A stretch of 64,000 nt of DNA, taken from contig NZ_CP084058.1 in the NCBI RefSeq assembly GCF_020215645.1, forward strand, positions 1,054,001 through 1,118,000, in the 5' to 3' direction. The notes under the pieces are model-generated. The model ran no database searches, had not been told where the DNA came from, and saw only the letters and a list, made by a program, of their open reading frames with translations. This DNA is from Nonomuraea gerenzanensis (GTDB lineage Bacteria > Actinomycetota > Actinomycetes > Streptosporangiales > Streptosporangiaceae). Positions 38,743 through 47,901 of this stretch are shown here, piece by piece. A program made the position numbers and the translations under genes. How positions within the stretch are numbered: the first letter of the stretch is position 1; each line of letters begins with the position of its first letter.

Positions 38743-40103
38743 GCGTGCAGCTCGTCGGCCTCCTCGCGGGAGTCGCCGATCGAGGTGAAGCCCAGCTTGC
38801 CGTGCTCGGGGATGGCGCCGAGCAGGTGGAAGACGTTGCCGGTGCGGCGCCGCGCGTCGAAGCCGATCCCGAGCCGGTCGGCCGTCCGCATCACCTCACC
38901 GGGCGTGCGCCCCCTGAGGCAGCCGGAAGCGCAGTTGTCGGTCGCCGTGTAGAACTTGGGCTGGTCGCCGGACATGAGGTGGCCGGTGGCCGGATCGTAG
39001 GTGGCCCCGGTCGTCAGCACGGCGGCGCCGAACGGATGTGTGGTGCCGCCGATCCGCAGGTTGATCTCGCACAGCAGCGCCGCGTAGCCGGCGTCGGCCT
39101 TCAGCGCGAAGAAGTCCATCCCGAACAGCCCGACCACGCCGCGCTCCGCCAGGATCCGCGCGATCCGCCCGGCCGACTCGCCGACCTCGGCGCGGTACTC
39201 GGGCGCCGCGGGGAACGTGCAGCCCTGGTAGACGTGCCCGTTGGGGCCGCCGAGCACCTGGTCGTGGGTGGCGAGCACCTGAGCTTGTCCGCCTGGCGTG
39301 ATTTGAGCCAGCGCGCTGGGGTAGTAGAGCGGCCTATGTTCGATGAACTCCTCCACCACCGCCCCTCGCTCCCGCACCTTGCGCAGGTAGTGCTCCCAGG
39401 TCTCGCCCGCCGCGGAGAAGCTGGTCAGCGACCTGTCGGCCTTGGTGACGATGGCGTTGCCGAGCCCGGAGTAGGCGTCGTTCAGCTTGACGATCACCCG
39501 CTCGCCGGGCAGGGCCTCCAGGGCCTCCTCGATCTGGAGTTCGGAGCGCACGTCGCCGAACCCGCGGGCCATCGGCACGCCCGCCTCATGTCCCACCTCC
39601 CGGGCCCCGCTCTTGGAGCCGTAATAGGAAAGGGACGTCGCGGGTCCGTAGAGGGGAACGTTGAGTAGCGACGCGAGCTCCTCCTCGAGCTCGCTGAGCA
39701 CGAACGGGACGAGCCAAGCGTCGCCGTCGATCGCCGCGCGAAGCTGCTCCACCGCGTCGGGCCGGTCGAGCAGGGTCCTGGTCAACGGCTGAGACCAGGG
39801 GTCGTCGAGGCTGATCAGCGTCAGACGCTTGGCCGCGTCATCCGGATCCGGCAGGAAGGCGAAGTAGTAGTCGATGATGTCGGGATCGACGGGTGCGGAG
39901 GAGAGGTAGACCACCTTGACCCCGGGCTCGCGGAGCGTGAGCAGGAGGAACAACAGCCGTTCCTCGTACGACCTGGCCCCCGTGATGCGGCGGAGCTCAT
40001 CCTGCGGAAGGGAGAGCGAGGGCACGACCACCAGGGTCCCCTCACTCGGCTCGAAGATGCTCAACCCAGCACTCTTCTCCCCGAACGGGATATTAGTGAT
40101 CAT
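38712..40103 (-). CDS. PGM1-like ATP-grasp peptide ligase
   Basis: 463 aa from ATG 40103. ATP-grasp features: VPLYGPATSLSYYGSKSGAR, ERVIVKLNDAYSGLGNAIV (nucleotide-binding Lys and Gly loop), VVEEFIEHRPLYYPS, GLFGMDFFALK and LCEINLRIGGTTHPF with the metal-binding Glu/Asn. The tail FHLLGAIPEHGKLGFTSIGD is typical of proteins related to PGM1, the pheganomycin peptide ligase. It joins an amino acid or peptide to an acceptor by an acyl-phosphate. Codons before 40103 (to an ATG at 40214) are AT-rich and unlike the rest, so the shorter start is preferred; no ribosome site is clear. No precursor-peptide gene is obvious nearby. Confidence 0.8.
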   Translation of the reverse strand: MITNIPFGEKSAGLSIFEPSEGTLVVVPSLSLPQDELRRITGARSYEERLLFLLLTLREPGVKVVYLSSAPVDPDIIDYYFAFLPDPDDAAKRLTLISLDDPWSQPLTRTLLDRPDAVEQLRAAIDGDAWLVPFVLSELEEELASLLNVPLYGPATSLSYYGSKSGAREVGHEAGVPMARGFGDVRSELQIEEALEALPGERVIVKLNDAYSGLGNAIVTKADRSLTSFSAAGETWEHYLRKVRERGAVVEEFIEHRPLYYPSALAQITPGGQAQVLATHDQVLGGPNGHVYQGCTFPAAPEYRAEVGESAGRIARILAERGVVGLFGMDFFALKADAGYAALLCEINLRIGGTTHPFGAAVLTTGATYDPATGHLMSGDQPKFYTATDNCASGCLRGRTPGEVMRTADRLGIGFDARRRTGNVFHLLGAIPEHGKLGFTSIGDSREEADELHALTRRLLCGP

Positions 40104-40598
40104 ATAGCGAGTGAAACACGCATTCTTCTCAAATGCAGCCAGCGCTGAAGTGTGATGACCATGACAGAAGGTGACAGGATTCGGAATCGCTGACCACGTT
40201 TGAACTGACAGCATCGGGTCACGATCTACTGATCCCTTGTGACTATTTCCGGATCAGCCGTATGGGTACGGAACGTGACTTACCTGCGGTTACGGGCCTG
40301 CAGTCAGGCAACTTTTGGGGTATCTGCCGCCGCGAAGCGGCACGGGGGCGATAAAGTCGAAGCATCGCCATCGGGCTCACGGCCGACCGCTGTGCTCCCC
40401 GGCTGCAGCGGCACTCGCGCCAGTTACTGCGAAGCCCGTGCTGACGATCTCGCGCACCGAAACCAGTGGGTGTGTCTTTTGATTCGCCGAGCGGCCGCTC
40501 AACCGGGTGGCCACCGCGGGATGGAGAGTTTTTCTTGGAGCACGAGCCGCGATGGCCAGCACCTGTGGGGCGCGCGGCATGGGACGGGACGGTGACAT
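40104..40598. other. AT-richer divergent intergenic region between ligase and M20 genes
   Basis: About 500 bp with visibly lower GC than the flanks and no good gene. It holds a -35/-10-like pair TTGTGA (40238-40243) and TATGGG (18 bp apart, plus strand), a GCCGC/GCGGC hairpin (about 40327-40341), and a 30-codon open frame (40262-40354) starting MGTERDLPAVTG, without ribosome site. Both neighbours must be transcribed from here. Confidence 0.5.
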
Positions 40599-41822
40599 AT
40601 GCGGGGACGTGAGCTGCGGGGGGAACTCGACGCGTTCCTGGCGGAGACCGAGCAGGAGCTGGTGGCCTTTCGCCGCGACCTGCACATGCACCCCGAGCTG
40701 GCCTTCGCCGAATATCGCACGACACAGCGGATCGCCGAGCGGCTCACCGCCGCGGGGCTGCGGCCCCAGGTGCTGCCCCGGGGCACGGGGCTCATCTGCG
40801 ACGTGGGCAGCGGCGACGGGCCGACCGTCGCGCTGCGTGCCGACATCGACGCGCTGCCGCTGCAGGACGAGAAGGACGTGCCGTACCGCTCGACCGTGGC
40901 GGGCGCCTGCCACGCGTGCGGGCACGACGTGCACACCACGGTGCTGCTCGGCACCTCGATCTTCCTCGCCCAGCAGGCCGCCGCGGGGCTGCTGCCCGGC
41001 CGGGTGCGCCTGATCTTCCAGCCCGCCGAGGAGCTTCCCGGCGGCGCGCTGGAGGTCATGGCCCAGGGCGGCATCAGCGGCGTCGACCGCATCTTCGGCC
41101 TCCACTGCGACCCGCGCGTGGACGTGGGCCAGGTCGGCCTCAGGAGCGGCCCGATCACCTCGGCCTGCGACAAGATCGTCGTGCGGGTCTCCGGGCCCGG
41201 CGGCCACACCGCGCGCCCCCACCTCACCGCCGACCTGGTCTTCGCGCTCGCCAAGATCCTCACCGAGCTGCCCGCCGCGCTGTCGCGCCGCGTCGACCCG
41301 CGCTCGTCGCTCAGCCTCGTCTGGGGCCGCGTCGAGGCCGGCTCCGCCGCCAACGCGATCCCGGACGACGGTGTGGCCGCGGGCACGGTCCGCTGCCTCG
41401 ACGAGGAGGCGTGGCACGCCGCGCCCGACCTGATCAAGTCGCTGCTGGAGTCGGTGGCCGGCGCCTACGGCATCGAGGCCACGATGGAGTATACCCGCGG
41501 GGTGCCGCCGGTGGTCAACGACGAGGTCAGCGTCGAGATGCTGGCCGAGGCGACCGAGCGGGCCCTCGGCGCCGGAGCCGTCGTCCCCACCCAGCAGTCG
41601 CTGGGCGGCGAGGACTTCGCGTGGTACCTGGAGTCGATCCCCGGGGCGTTCGCCCGGCTCGGCACCCGCTCGCCCGACGGGCTCACCTACGACATCCACC
41701 AGGGCACGTTCGACGTGGACGAGCAGGCGATCGCGATGGGCGTGCGGGTGATGGCCGCCACGGCGCTGACGGCGCTGTGGGAGGTCGGCCCGCTCGACTC
41801 GATCACCTCCGCGATGGCCTGA
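40599..41822 (+). CDS. M20-family amidohydrolase / peptidase
   Basis: 407 aa metal-dependent amidohydrolase (N-acyl-amino-acid or hippurate hydrolase type). Motifs: RRDLHMHPELAFAEYRTTQR, VALRADIDALPLQDE (catalytic Asp), CHACGHDVHTTVLLG (metal ligands Cys/His), IFQPAEELPGGALEVM (catalytic Glu pair), GPGGHTARPHLTADLV in the dimerisation domain and SLGGEDFAWYLESIPGAFAR near the C-terminus. ATG 40599 follows GGGACGG. Divergent from the PGM1-like ligase: one gene makes an amide bond and the other cuts one, which may be meaningful or chance. Confidence 0.9.
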   Translation: MRGRELRGELDAFLAETEQELVAFRRDLHMHPELAFAEYRTTQRIAERLTAAGLRPQVLPRGTGLICDVGSGDGPTVALRADIDALPLQDEKDVPYRSTVAGACHACGHDVHTTVLLGTSIFLAQQAAAGLLPGRVRLIFQPAEELPGGALEVMAQGGISGVDRIFGLHCDPRVDVGQVGLRSGPITSACDKIVVRVSGPGGHTARPHLTADLVFALAKILTELPAALSRRVDPRSSLSLVWGRVEAGSAANAIPDDGVAAGTVRCLDEEAWHAAPDLIKSLLESVAGAYGIEATMEYTRGVPPVVNDEVSVEMLAEATERALGAGAVVPTQQSLGGEDFAWYLESIPGAFARLGTRSPDGLTYDIHQGTFDVDEQAIAMGVRVMAATALTALWEVGPLDSITSAMA

Positions 41823-41840
41823 GCCACCGCCTCCCCCGGA

Positions 41841-41865
41841 CGGCGGGCCGGCCAGCGGCCCGCCG
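41841..41865. terminator. Bidirectional terminator between M20 and S15 genes
   Basis: GGCGGGCC (41842-41849) pairs with GGCCCGCC (41857-41864) around GGCCAGC-type loop, placed in the 73-nt gap of two convergent genes. Confidence 0.7.
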
Positions 41866-41895
41866 CCCAGGGCTACGGCTCGAGGTGCTGAGATG

Positions 41896-43779
41896 CTACG
41901 GCAGCCTGCCGAGCACCACAGGCAGCCGCAGCGCCGACTTGCCCGGCGACACGGTGATCTCGGTGCCCGGCGGGTAGCGCAGGGTGTAGTCGTAGTCGGT
42001 CGAGAGGATCACCAGCCCCAGCCGGTGCCCCTTCTTGAACAGGTAGTCCGTGGGCTGGAAGTCCCAGGAGAAGGTGTACTCCTTGCCCGCCCGCACCGGC
42101 TCCGACCGGTCCACCCGGTGGCGGTTGCGGACGTCCAGCCAGCCCCGGGTCACGATCTTGTACGGCGTGGTGGCGGTGCCGAGCGTCCTGAGCGTGGTGC
42201 AGCCCGTGTCACCGGGCACCCCCTGCCCGTAGCAGTAGCTCTGCCCTGTGGAGACCAGCGTCCCGTTCGGGCGCACGTCGGTGCCGTAGTCCACCAGCAG
42301 CGCCGTCAGGTAGGGCGAGGAGCCGTTCTTGAACGACGCCCGCACCGAGACGGTGGGCGTCCCCGAGATCCGCACGTCCGCGGGCAGCGCCCCCGTCGTG
42401 TACGCCAGCCGGTTGGGATCGGCCCCCGTCGCCTCCACGAGCTGCTCGGCCGTCCTGACCTTCTGGTCCACGAACGTCTCCGGCGCCGACCGGGGCCGCG
42501 GCAGGAGGCCGAGCGAGGAGCCGGCACCCGGGTAGAGCGGGACGGTCGCCGCGCCGGGCAGCGGCCAGGAGGCGTGCTGGGCCCACTGGCCCGGCCCGAT
42601 CTCCACGTCCGCCTGCGGCTCACGCATGATCCCCGAGTCGATCCCGTACAGCCAGTGGTCGAACCAGCCGTGCAGCTGGCGCAGCCACTCGGCGGTGCGC
42701 AGGTTGAAGGGGCTCATGTGGGTGCCCTGGTGCAGCCAGATCTTGCGCGGCACGTGCCGCTTGGACAGGGCGTACCACCACTGCGCGAACTGCTTGGTCT
42801 TGACGTTCCAGTCGTTGAGCCCGTGCACCAGGAAGACGCTGGCCTTCACCTTGCGCACGTCGTTGAGGTAGTTGCGCTCGTCCCAGAGCCGGCTGTAGTC
42901 GCCGGTGATCCGGTCCTGGGCGGTGGTCAGCCCGTCGACCACGCCGCCGCACGCCTCCTGGCCGTTCTGCCTGGTCAGGACGTACTTGGCGAGCACGTCC
43001 AGGTCCTCGCCCTGGAAGCCGCCCGGCGCGACGACGCCGCCGTTGGCGCGGTAGTAGTCGTACCAGCTGGAGATCGAGGCGATCGGCACGATCGTCTCCA
43101 GGCCCTTGACCCCGGTCGCGGCCACGGCGTTGGGCAGCGTGCCGTTGTAGGAGACGCCGATCATGCCGACCTTGCCGGTGGACCAGGTGGCCTCGACCGG
43201 GTTGCCGGCGGCGTCGAAGCCCTTGGCGCGGCCGTTCAGCCAGTCGATCGCGGCCCTCGGGCCCGCGGTCTCGTTGGGGCCGCCCGAGGTGGGGCAGCCG
43301 GTGGCGCGGGCGCTGCCCAGGTTCTCGACCAGCGCGACGGCGTAGCCGCGGGGCACGAAGTAGTTGTCGTAGTAGCTGTCGAAGGGGCCCGCCGCGTCGA
43401 GCTTGGCGGCCAGGGCGGTCATGGCGGGCAGCGGGACGCCGTTCTCGTCCACGTCCACCGGGTGGTTGGCGACGTCGTTGCCGGGGGCGTAGTAGGGGCT
43501 GGCCTCCATGATCACGGGGACCTTGAGCCCCTGGTCGGTCTCCTTGGGGCGCAGGATGTCCACGGCGACCCGGTCGTTGACGCCGTCGTTGTCGCTGTCG
43601 GTTCCCTCGACCTCGACGAAGACGGTCTGCAGGATGGCGTCCGCCCTGGAGAAGGTCGGCTGGGTGGCGTTGTTCTCGATCTTCACGGCCGGGGTGTCGG
43701 CCGTGGCGGGTAAGGTGCCGGTCAGGGTCGCCACGAGTAAGGCGGCCAGGGGCACGGAGAGGGCTCTCCACGGGTGCAT
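41896..43779 (-). CDS. Secreted Xaa-Pro dipeptidyl-peptidase (S15 / CocE-NonD family)
   Basis: 627 aa. A signal peptide (about residues 1-28, VPLAALLVATLTGTLPATAD) is followed by the alpha/beta-hydrolase core (PVIMEASPYYAPGND, the Ser nucleophile in VGMIGVSYNGTLPNAVAATG, ASVFLVHGLNDWNVKTKQ with the acid, WLHQGTHMSPFN with the His) and a C-terminal galactose-binding-like jelly roll (PTVSVRASFKNGSS, TRGWLDVRNRHRVDRSEPV). It would release Xaa-Pro dipeptides from extracellular peptides. ATG 43777-43779 has GGAG at good spacing. Convergent with the M20 gene. Confidence 0.9.
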   Translation of the reverse strand: MHPWRALSVPLAALLVATLTGTLPATADTPAVKIENNATQPTFSRADAILQTVFVEVEGTDSDNDGVNDRVAVDILRPKETDQGLKVPVIMEASPYYAPGNDVANHPVDVDENGVPLPAMTALAAKLDAAGPFDSYYDNYFVPRGYAVALVENLGSARATGCPTSGGPNETAGPRAAIDWLNGRAKGFDAAGNPVEATWSTGKVGMIGVSYNGTLPNAVAATGVKGLETIVPIASISSWYDYYRANGGVVAPGGFQGEDLDVLAKYVLTRQNGQEACGGVVDGLTTAQDRITGDYSRLWDERNYLNDVRKVKASVFLVHGLNDWNVKTKQFAQWWYALSKRHVPRKIWLHQGTHMSPFNLRTAEWLRQLHGWFDHWLYGIDSGIMREPQADVEIGPGQWAQHASWPLPGAATVPLYPGAGSSLGLLPRPRSAPETFVDQKVRTAEQLVEATGADPNRLAYTTGALPADVRISGTPTVSVRASFKNGSSPYLTALLVDYGTDVRPNGTLVSTGQSYCYGQGVPGDTGCTTLRTLGTATTPYKIVTRGWLDVRNRHRVDRSEPVRAGKEYTFSWDFQPTDYLFKKGHRLGLVILSTDYDYTLRYPPGTEITVSPGKSALRLPVVLGRLP

Positions 43780-43969
43780 GCGGGGCTCCGATACGAAGTT
43801 TTCCACCGTCGGTGGGAATCTCCGTCACGATCGGCCCTCAGGGCAAGGGGTGATCGACCACCAAAGTTGGGCAAATCTTTCCAAAGGCGTCCGATGTGCC
43901 TGAATCACGATTCAGGTCACGGACGCGAGTGATGTCGATAACGGAGCGGTTGCGACCCTGTGTCCCAGT

Positions 43970-43998
43970 TTGGTTGTCCCTGGTCAAGCAACTATCTT
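43970..43998 (+). promoter_or_regulatory. Promoter of the nucleoside transporter operon
   Basis: TTGGTT (43970-43975) and TATCTT (43993-43998) are 17 bp apart, about 70 nt before the TTG start of the BMP lipoprotein gene. The remaining gap 43807-43969 shows no gene. Confidence 0.5.
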
Positions 43999-44068
43999 CC
44001 GTGCAGGTGCCGTACGTTCTGTCGCGCCTGCGACCAAATCGGCGGCGGGGAAATGGAAGGGAGTCGCC

Positions 44069-45136
44069 TTGCTCGGCAAGCGATTCAACAAGGTGGCGCT
44101 CGGCTCGGTCGCCGGCGTCCTGCTCATGGCGGCGGCCGCCTGTGGTGGCGGCGGTGGGGGGACCACGGCCAGCCAGGAGCCGACCGGCGCGGCGAGCAGC
44201 GAGGCGTCGAAGGGCTCACTCAAGGTTGGTCTCGCGTTCGACGTCGGCGGGCGCGGTGACAAGTCCTTCAACGACTCGGCCTACGCCGGCCTGGAGAAGG
44301 CCAAGACGGAGCTCGGCGCGGAGATCAAGGAGCTGAGCCCCTCCTCGGACGGCTCGAACCGCGGCGACCTGCTGCGTCAGCTCGCCGACGCCGGCTACAA
44401 CCCGATCATCGGCGTCGGTTTCGCCTACGCCGAGGACGTCAAGAAGGCGGCGGAGGAGTACCCGGAGATCCAGTTCGCGGTGGTGGACTCGGCCTCCAAC
44501 GCGCCGAACGTGACCGGCCTGCTGTTCGCCGAGGAGCAGGGCTCCTATCTGGCGGGCGTCGCCGCTGCGACCAAGTCGAAGAGCGGCCACGTGGGCTTCG
44601 TGGGCGGTGTCGAGAACGACCTGATCAAGAAGTTCGAGGCGGGCTTCGCGGCAGGCGTGAAGTCGGTCAAGGCCGACGCCAAGATCGACGTCAAGTACCT
44701 CACCCCCGACGGTGACTTCTCCGGCTTCAAGGCTCCCGACAAGGGCAAGCTCGCGGCCGAGAGCATGTACCAGAGCGGCGCGGACATCATCTACCACGCC
44801 TCCGGCGACTCCGGCCTCGGCGTCTTCCAGGCCGCGGCCGCGGCCAAGAAGAAGGCCATCGGTGTCGACTCCGACCAGCGGCAGACGGTCAAGGAGACCG
44901 ACCTGCAGTCGGTCATCATGACCTCGATGCTCAAGCGCGTCGACGTCGGCGTGTTCGAGTTCATCAAGGCCTTCCAGGGCGGCGCCAAGGGCGGCACGAA
45001 CACCACGTACGACCTGAAGGTCGACGGCGTGGGCCTGTCGACGACCGGTGGCGAGATCGACGACATCAAGGACAAGCTCGACGCTGCCAAGCAGGACATC
45101 GTCGACGGCAAAATCACGGTTCCTGCCAAGCCGTAA
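44069..45136 (+). CDS. BMP-family nucleoside-binding lipoprotein (ABC transporter)
   Basis: 355 aa extracellular substrate-binding protein, PnrA/TmpC type. TTG 44069 has AAGGGAG 5 nt upstream. The lipobox is at AAAAC (Cys25), followed by a Gly-rich spacer. BMP motifs: KVGLAFDVGGRGDKSFNDSA (nucleoside-binding Asp/Phe/Asn), NPIIGVGFAYAEDVKKAA, FAVVDSASNAPNVTGLLFAE, HVGFVGGVENDLIKKFEAGF and IIYHASGDSGLGVFQAA. The operon order with a double ATPase, two permeases, cdd and deoA shows that the cargo is nucleosides. A hairpin separates it from the ATPase gene, which would allow higher expression of this protein. Confidence 0.92.
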   Translation: MLGKRFNKVALGSVAGVLLMAAAACGGGGGGTTASQEPTGAASSEASKGSLKVGLAFDVGGRGDKSFNDSAYAGLEKAKTELGAEIKELSPSSDGSNRGDLLRQLADAGYNPIIGVGFAYAEDVKKAAEEYPEIQFAVVDSASNAPNVTGLLFAEEQGSYLAGVAAATKSKSGHVGFVGGVENDLIKKFEAGFAAGVKSVKADAKIDVKYLTPDGDFSGFKAPDKGKLAAESMYQSGADIIYHASGDSGLGVFQAAAAAKKKAIGVDSDQRQTVKETDLQSVIMTSMLKRVDVGVFEFIKAFQGGAKGGTNTTYDLKVDGVGLSTTGGEIDDIKDKLDAAKQDIVDGKITVPAKP

Positions 45137-45157
45137 CCGGGGTAGGAGAGACAGCTG

Positions 45158-45185
45158 AGGGCCCGGAGTCCCGACTTCGGGCCTT
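45158..45185 (+). terminator. Intra-operon hairpin (attenuator/processing site) after the BMP gene
   Basis: GGCCCGGAG (45160-45168) pairs with CTTCGGGCC (45175-45183) with one G-U, extended by AG/TT outside and followed by CTGTC without a T-run. Such stems often give partial termination or 3' protection so that the binding protein outnumbers the membrane components. Confidence 0.65.
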
Positions 45186-45217
45186 CTGTCTATGCCGCCC
45201 CCTGTAGGAGAGGCGAA

Positions 45218-46762
45218 ATGAGTGCTGACACCCTGGCCACGGTGAAACCCGCCGTAGAGCTGGAGGGCATCACCAAGCGTTTCCCCGGTGTCGTCGCGAA
45301 CCACGACATCCGCATCACCGTCCAGCCCGGCACGGTGCACGCCATCGTCGGGGAGAACGGCGCGGGCAAATCCACCCTGATGAAGATCCTCTACGGCATG
45401 CAGAAACCGGACGAGGGGACGATCAAGGTCAACGGCGCGGAGGTCAGCTTCCGCACGCCGAGCGACGCCATCGCGGTCGGGATCGGCATGGTGCACCAGC
45501 ACTTCATGCTCGCCGACAACTTCACCGTCCTGGAGAACATCGTCCTCGGGGCCGAGCCGAGGCGGCTGGGCACCCTCGACACCGCCGCGGCCCGCCGGCG
45601 CATCGTCGAGCTGGCCGAGACCCATGGCCTGCGCGTCGATCCCGACAAGCTGGTCGAGGACCTCGGCGTCGGCGACCGCCAGCGCGTGGAGATCCTCAAG
45701 GTCCTCTACCGCGGGGCCCGCATCCTCATCCTCGACGAGCCGACGGCCGTGCTGGTGCCGCAGGAGGTCGAGGAGCTCTTCCAGAACCTGCGCGAGCTCA
45801 AGGCCGAGGGCCTGACGGTCATCTTCATCTCGCACAAGCTCGACGAGGTGCTCGACATCGCCGACGCGATCACCGTGATCCGGCGCGGCACCACGGTCGC
45901 CAGCGTGGACCCGTCCGACGTCACCGCGCGGCAGCTCGCCGAGCTGATGGTCGGCAGTGAGCTGCCCACGCCCGAGACCCGCGAGTCCACCGTGACCGAC
46001 ACCGTCATGCTGAAGGTGTCCGGCCTGACCATGCCCGGCGAGGGCAGCCGCCTGCTGCTCGACGACGTGTCGTTCGAGATCCACAAGGGTGAGATCCTCG
46101 GCATCGCCGGCGTCGAGGGCAACGGCCAGTCCGAGCTGATCGAAGCCATCATGGGCATCCGCCCGGCGCAGGGCCGCATCGAGCTCGACTCCCAGGACAT
46201 CACCACCTGGTCCACGCTCAAGCGCCGCGAGTCCGGCATCGGCTACATCCCCGAGGACCGCCACCGCCAGGGCCTGCTCCTGGAGGCGTCGCTGTGGGAG
46301 AACCGGGTGCTCGGCCACCAGACCAGGAAGCCCGCACGCAGCGGCATCTGGATCAACCGCCGGGCCGCCAGGGCCGACACCGAGCGCATCGTCAAGGACT
46401 ACGACGTGCGCACGCCGGGCGTCGACACCCTGGCCCTGGCCCTGTCGGGCGGCAACCAGCAGAAGCTGATCGTGGGCCGCGAGATGAGCGGCGACCCCGT
46501 CTTCCTCATCGCCGCCCACCCCACGCGCGGCGTGGACGTCGGCGCCCAGGCCGCCATCTGGGACCATCTGCGCGACGCCCGCGCCTCCGGGCTGGCCGTG
46601 CTGCTCATCTCCGCCGACCTCGACGAGCTGATCGGGCTGTCCGACACGCTCCAGGTCATCTACCGGGGGCGGCTCGTGGCCGCGCTCGATCCTTCCGACG
46701 TCACGCCCGAGCGGCTGGGCGGTTACATGACCGGCGCCATCGCCGGCACTGAGGAGACGTGA
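45218..46762 (+). CDS. Nucleoside ABC transporter ATPase (two ATPase domains)
   Basis: 514 aa. Domain 1 (about 12-250): Walker A GENGAGKST, Q-loop GMVHQHFML, a signature reading LGVGDRQRVE rather than LSGGQ, Walker B RILILDEPTAVL. Domain 2 (about 265-505): a degenerate Walker A as GVEGNGQSELIEAI, signature LSGGNQQKLIV, and a B region reading FLIAAHPTRGVDVGA. This asymmetry is typical of the RbsA-like nucleoside transporter ATPases. ATG 45218 follows GGAGAGG. Its TGA overlaps the ATG of the first permease gene. Confidence 0.92.
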   Translation: MSADTLATVKPAVELEGITKRFPGVVANHDIRITVQPGTVHAIVGENGAGKSTLMKILYGMQKPDEGTIKVNGAEVSFRTPSDAIAVGIGMVHQHFMLADNFTVLENIVLGAEPRRLGTLDTAAARRRIVELAETHGLRVDPDKLVEDLGVGDRQRVEILKVLYRGARILILDEPTAVLVPQEVEELFQNLRELKAEGLTVIFISHKLDEVLDIADAITVIRRGTTVASVDPSDVTARQLAELMVGSELPTPETRESTVTDTVMLKVSGLTMPGEGSRLLLDDVSFEIHKGEILGIAGVEGNGQSELIEAIMGIRPAQGRIELDSQDITTWSTLKRRESGIGYIPEDRHRQGLLLEASLWENRVLGHQTRKPARSGIWINRRAARADTERIVKDYDVRTPGVDTLALALSGGNQQKLIVGREMSGDPVFLIAAHPTRGVDVGAQAAIWDHLRDARASGLAVLLISADLDELIGLSDTLQVIYRGRLVAALDPSDVTPERLGGYMTGAIAGTEET

Positions 46763-47901
46763 TGCCCGCCGGGCTCAACCGGGCGCTGCTCACCGTCGCC
46801 GGCGCCATCGTCGCCGTCATCCTGGCGTTCGTGATCTGCAGCGTGGCGATCGTCGCGGCGGGTGGTGCCCCGCTCGACGCGTTCGCCGCCTTCTTCGACT
46901 TCGGCCCGACGGAGCGGGCGCAGATGAACGGCGTCGCGGCGCTCATCGACCGGGCGATCCCGCTGTTCATCGCCGGGCTGGCCGTGGCGGTCGGCTTCCG
47001 GATGAATCTGTTCAACATCGGAGTCGAGGGCCAGTACCGCCTGGCCGCCATCTGCGCGGCCTACGTGGGCTCGACGTTCGTGGCGCCTCCGGTGATCCAG
47101 ATCGCGGTGATCATCATCGTCGCGGCGCTGGTGGGCGGCCTCTACGCGCTGATCCCCGCCGTCATGAAGGTGACCAGGGGCGTGAACGAGGTCATCGCCA
47201 CGATCATGCTGAACTACATCGCGATCAACCTGACCTCCTACCTCGTCAGGGGCCCGTTCAGCGGTCAGAAGGAGGGGCAGCTCACGACCACGACCCCCGA
47301 GCTGCCCGAGTCTGCCATGTTCCCCGACCTGAACTTCATCTTCGGCTGGTTCGGGTTGCCCGCCCCGACCCGCGCGGGCGGCCTGTGGGGCTTCCTGCTG
47401 GTCGCCATCGTGCTGGGGGTGGTGGTCTGGCTCGTCCTGGAGCGCACCCGCTTCGGTTTCAACATCAAGGCCAGCGGGCTCAACGGCCCGGCGGCGCTCG
47501 CCTCCGGGGTCGGCCCCAAGAGGATGGTCATCGCGGCGATGGTGATGTCCGGTGCGATCGCCGGGCTGATCGGGCTGCCGGAGATCCTCGGCGACAAGGG
47601 CGCCTTCAACTCCAACTTCACCGCCGGGCTCGGGTTCCTCGGCATCGCGGTGGCGCTGCTCGGCAGGAACAAGCCCGTCGGCATCGCGATCGCCGCCCTG
47701 CTGTTCGCCTTCCTCGACCGGGCACAGGGAGCGCTTCAGGAGGCGAACGTGCCGGCCTCCGTGGTCACGATCATCCAGGGCACGATCGTCCTGCTCGTCG
47801 TGATCGCCAATGAGATCACCAAGCGCCTGGCGCTCAGGCTGGAGGAGCGCAGGGCCGCCGAGCAGCTCGGCACGAACGCACCGGCAGAGGTGGCAGCATG
47901 A
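46762..47901 (+). CDS. Nucleoside ABC transporter permease 1
   Basis: 379 aa, BPD_transp_2 family with eight to ten hydrophobic helices. Family sequences: PLFIAGLAVAVGFRMNLFNI, GVEGQYRLAAICAAYVG, GVNEVIATIMLNYIAINLTS and FLGIAVALLGRNKPVGIAIA. ATG 46762 overlaps the preceding TGA (TGATG); a GTG one codon earlier is possible. Its end overlaps the next permease as ATGA. It pairs with the second permease to form the channel for nucleosides delivered by the BMP lipoprotein. Confidence 0.9.
   Translation: MPAGLNRALLTVAGAIVAVILAFVICSVAIVAAGGAPLDAFAAFFDFGPTERAQMNGVAALIDRAIPLFIAGLAVAVGFRMNLFNIGVEGQYRLAAICAAYVGSTFVAPPVIQIAVIIIVAALVGGLYALIPAVMKVTRGVNEVIATIMLNYIAINLTSYLVRGPFSGQKEGQLTTTTPELPESAMFPDLNFIFGWFGLPAPTRAGGLWGFLLVAIVLGVVVWLVLERTRFGFNIKASGLNGPAALASGVGPKRMVIAAMVMSGAIAGLIGLPEILGDKGAFNSNFTAGLGFLGIAVALLGRNKPVGIAIAALLFAFLDRAQGALQEANVPASVVTIIQGTIVLLVVIANEITKRLALRLEERRAAEQLGTNAPAEVAA

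Noticed and set aside
40104..40214. N-terminal extension of the PGM1-like ligase from ATG 40214
   Set aside because: Codons are AT-rich at third positions, unlike the gene body, and the peptide has no family character; the shorter start at 40103 is preferred although it lacks a clear ribosome site.
40239..40595. 118-codon plus-strand frame in the ligase/M20 gap
   Set aside because: Mixed composition, no family resemblance and no ribosome site; most likely chance.
41893..43713. Plus-strand frame across the S15 peptidase gene
   Set aside because: Val/Gly/Arg/His-rich shadow; the minus strand has signal peptide and catalytic SYNG.
44216..46567. Antisense frame of nearly 800 codons across the BMP and ATPase genes
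   Set aside because: No domain motifs and no ribosome site; mirrors the codon bias of the real genes.
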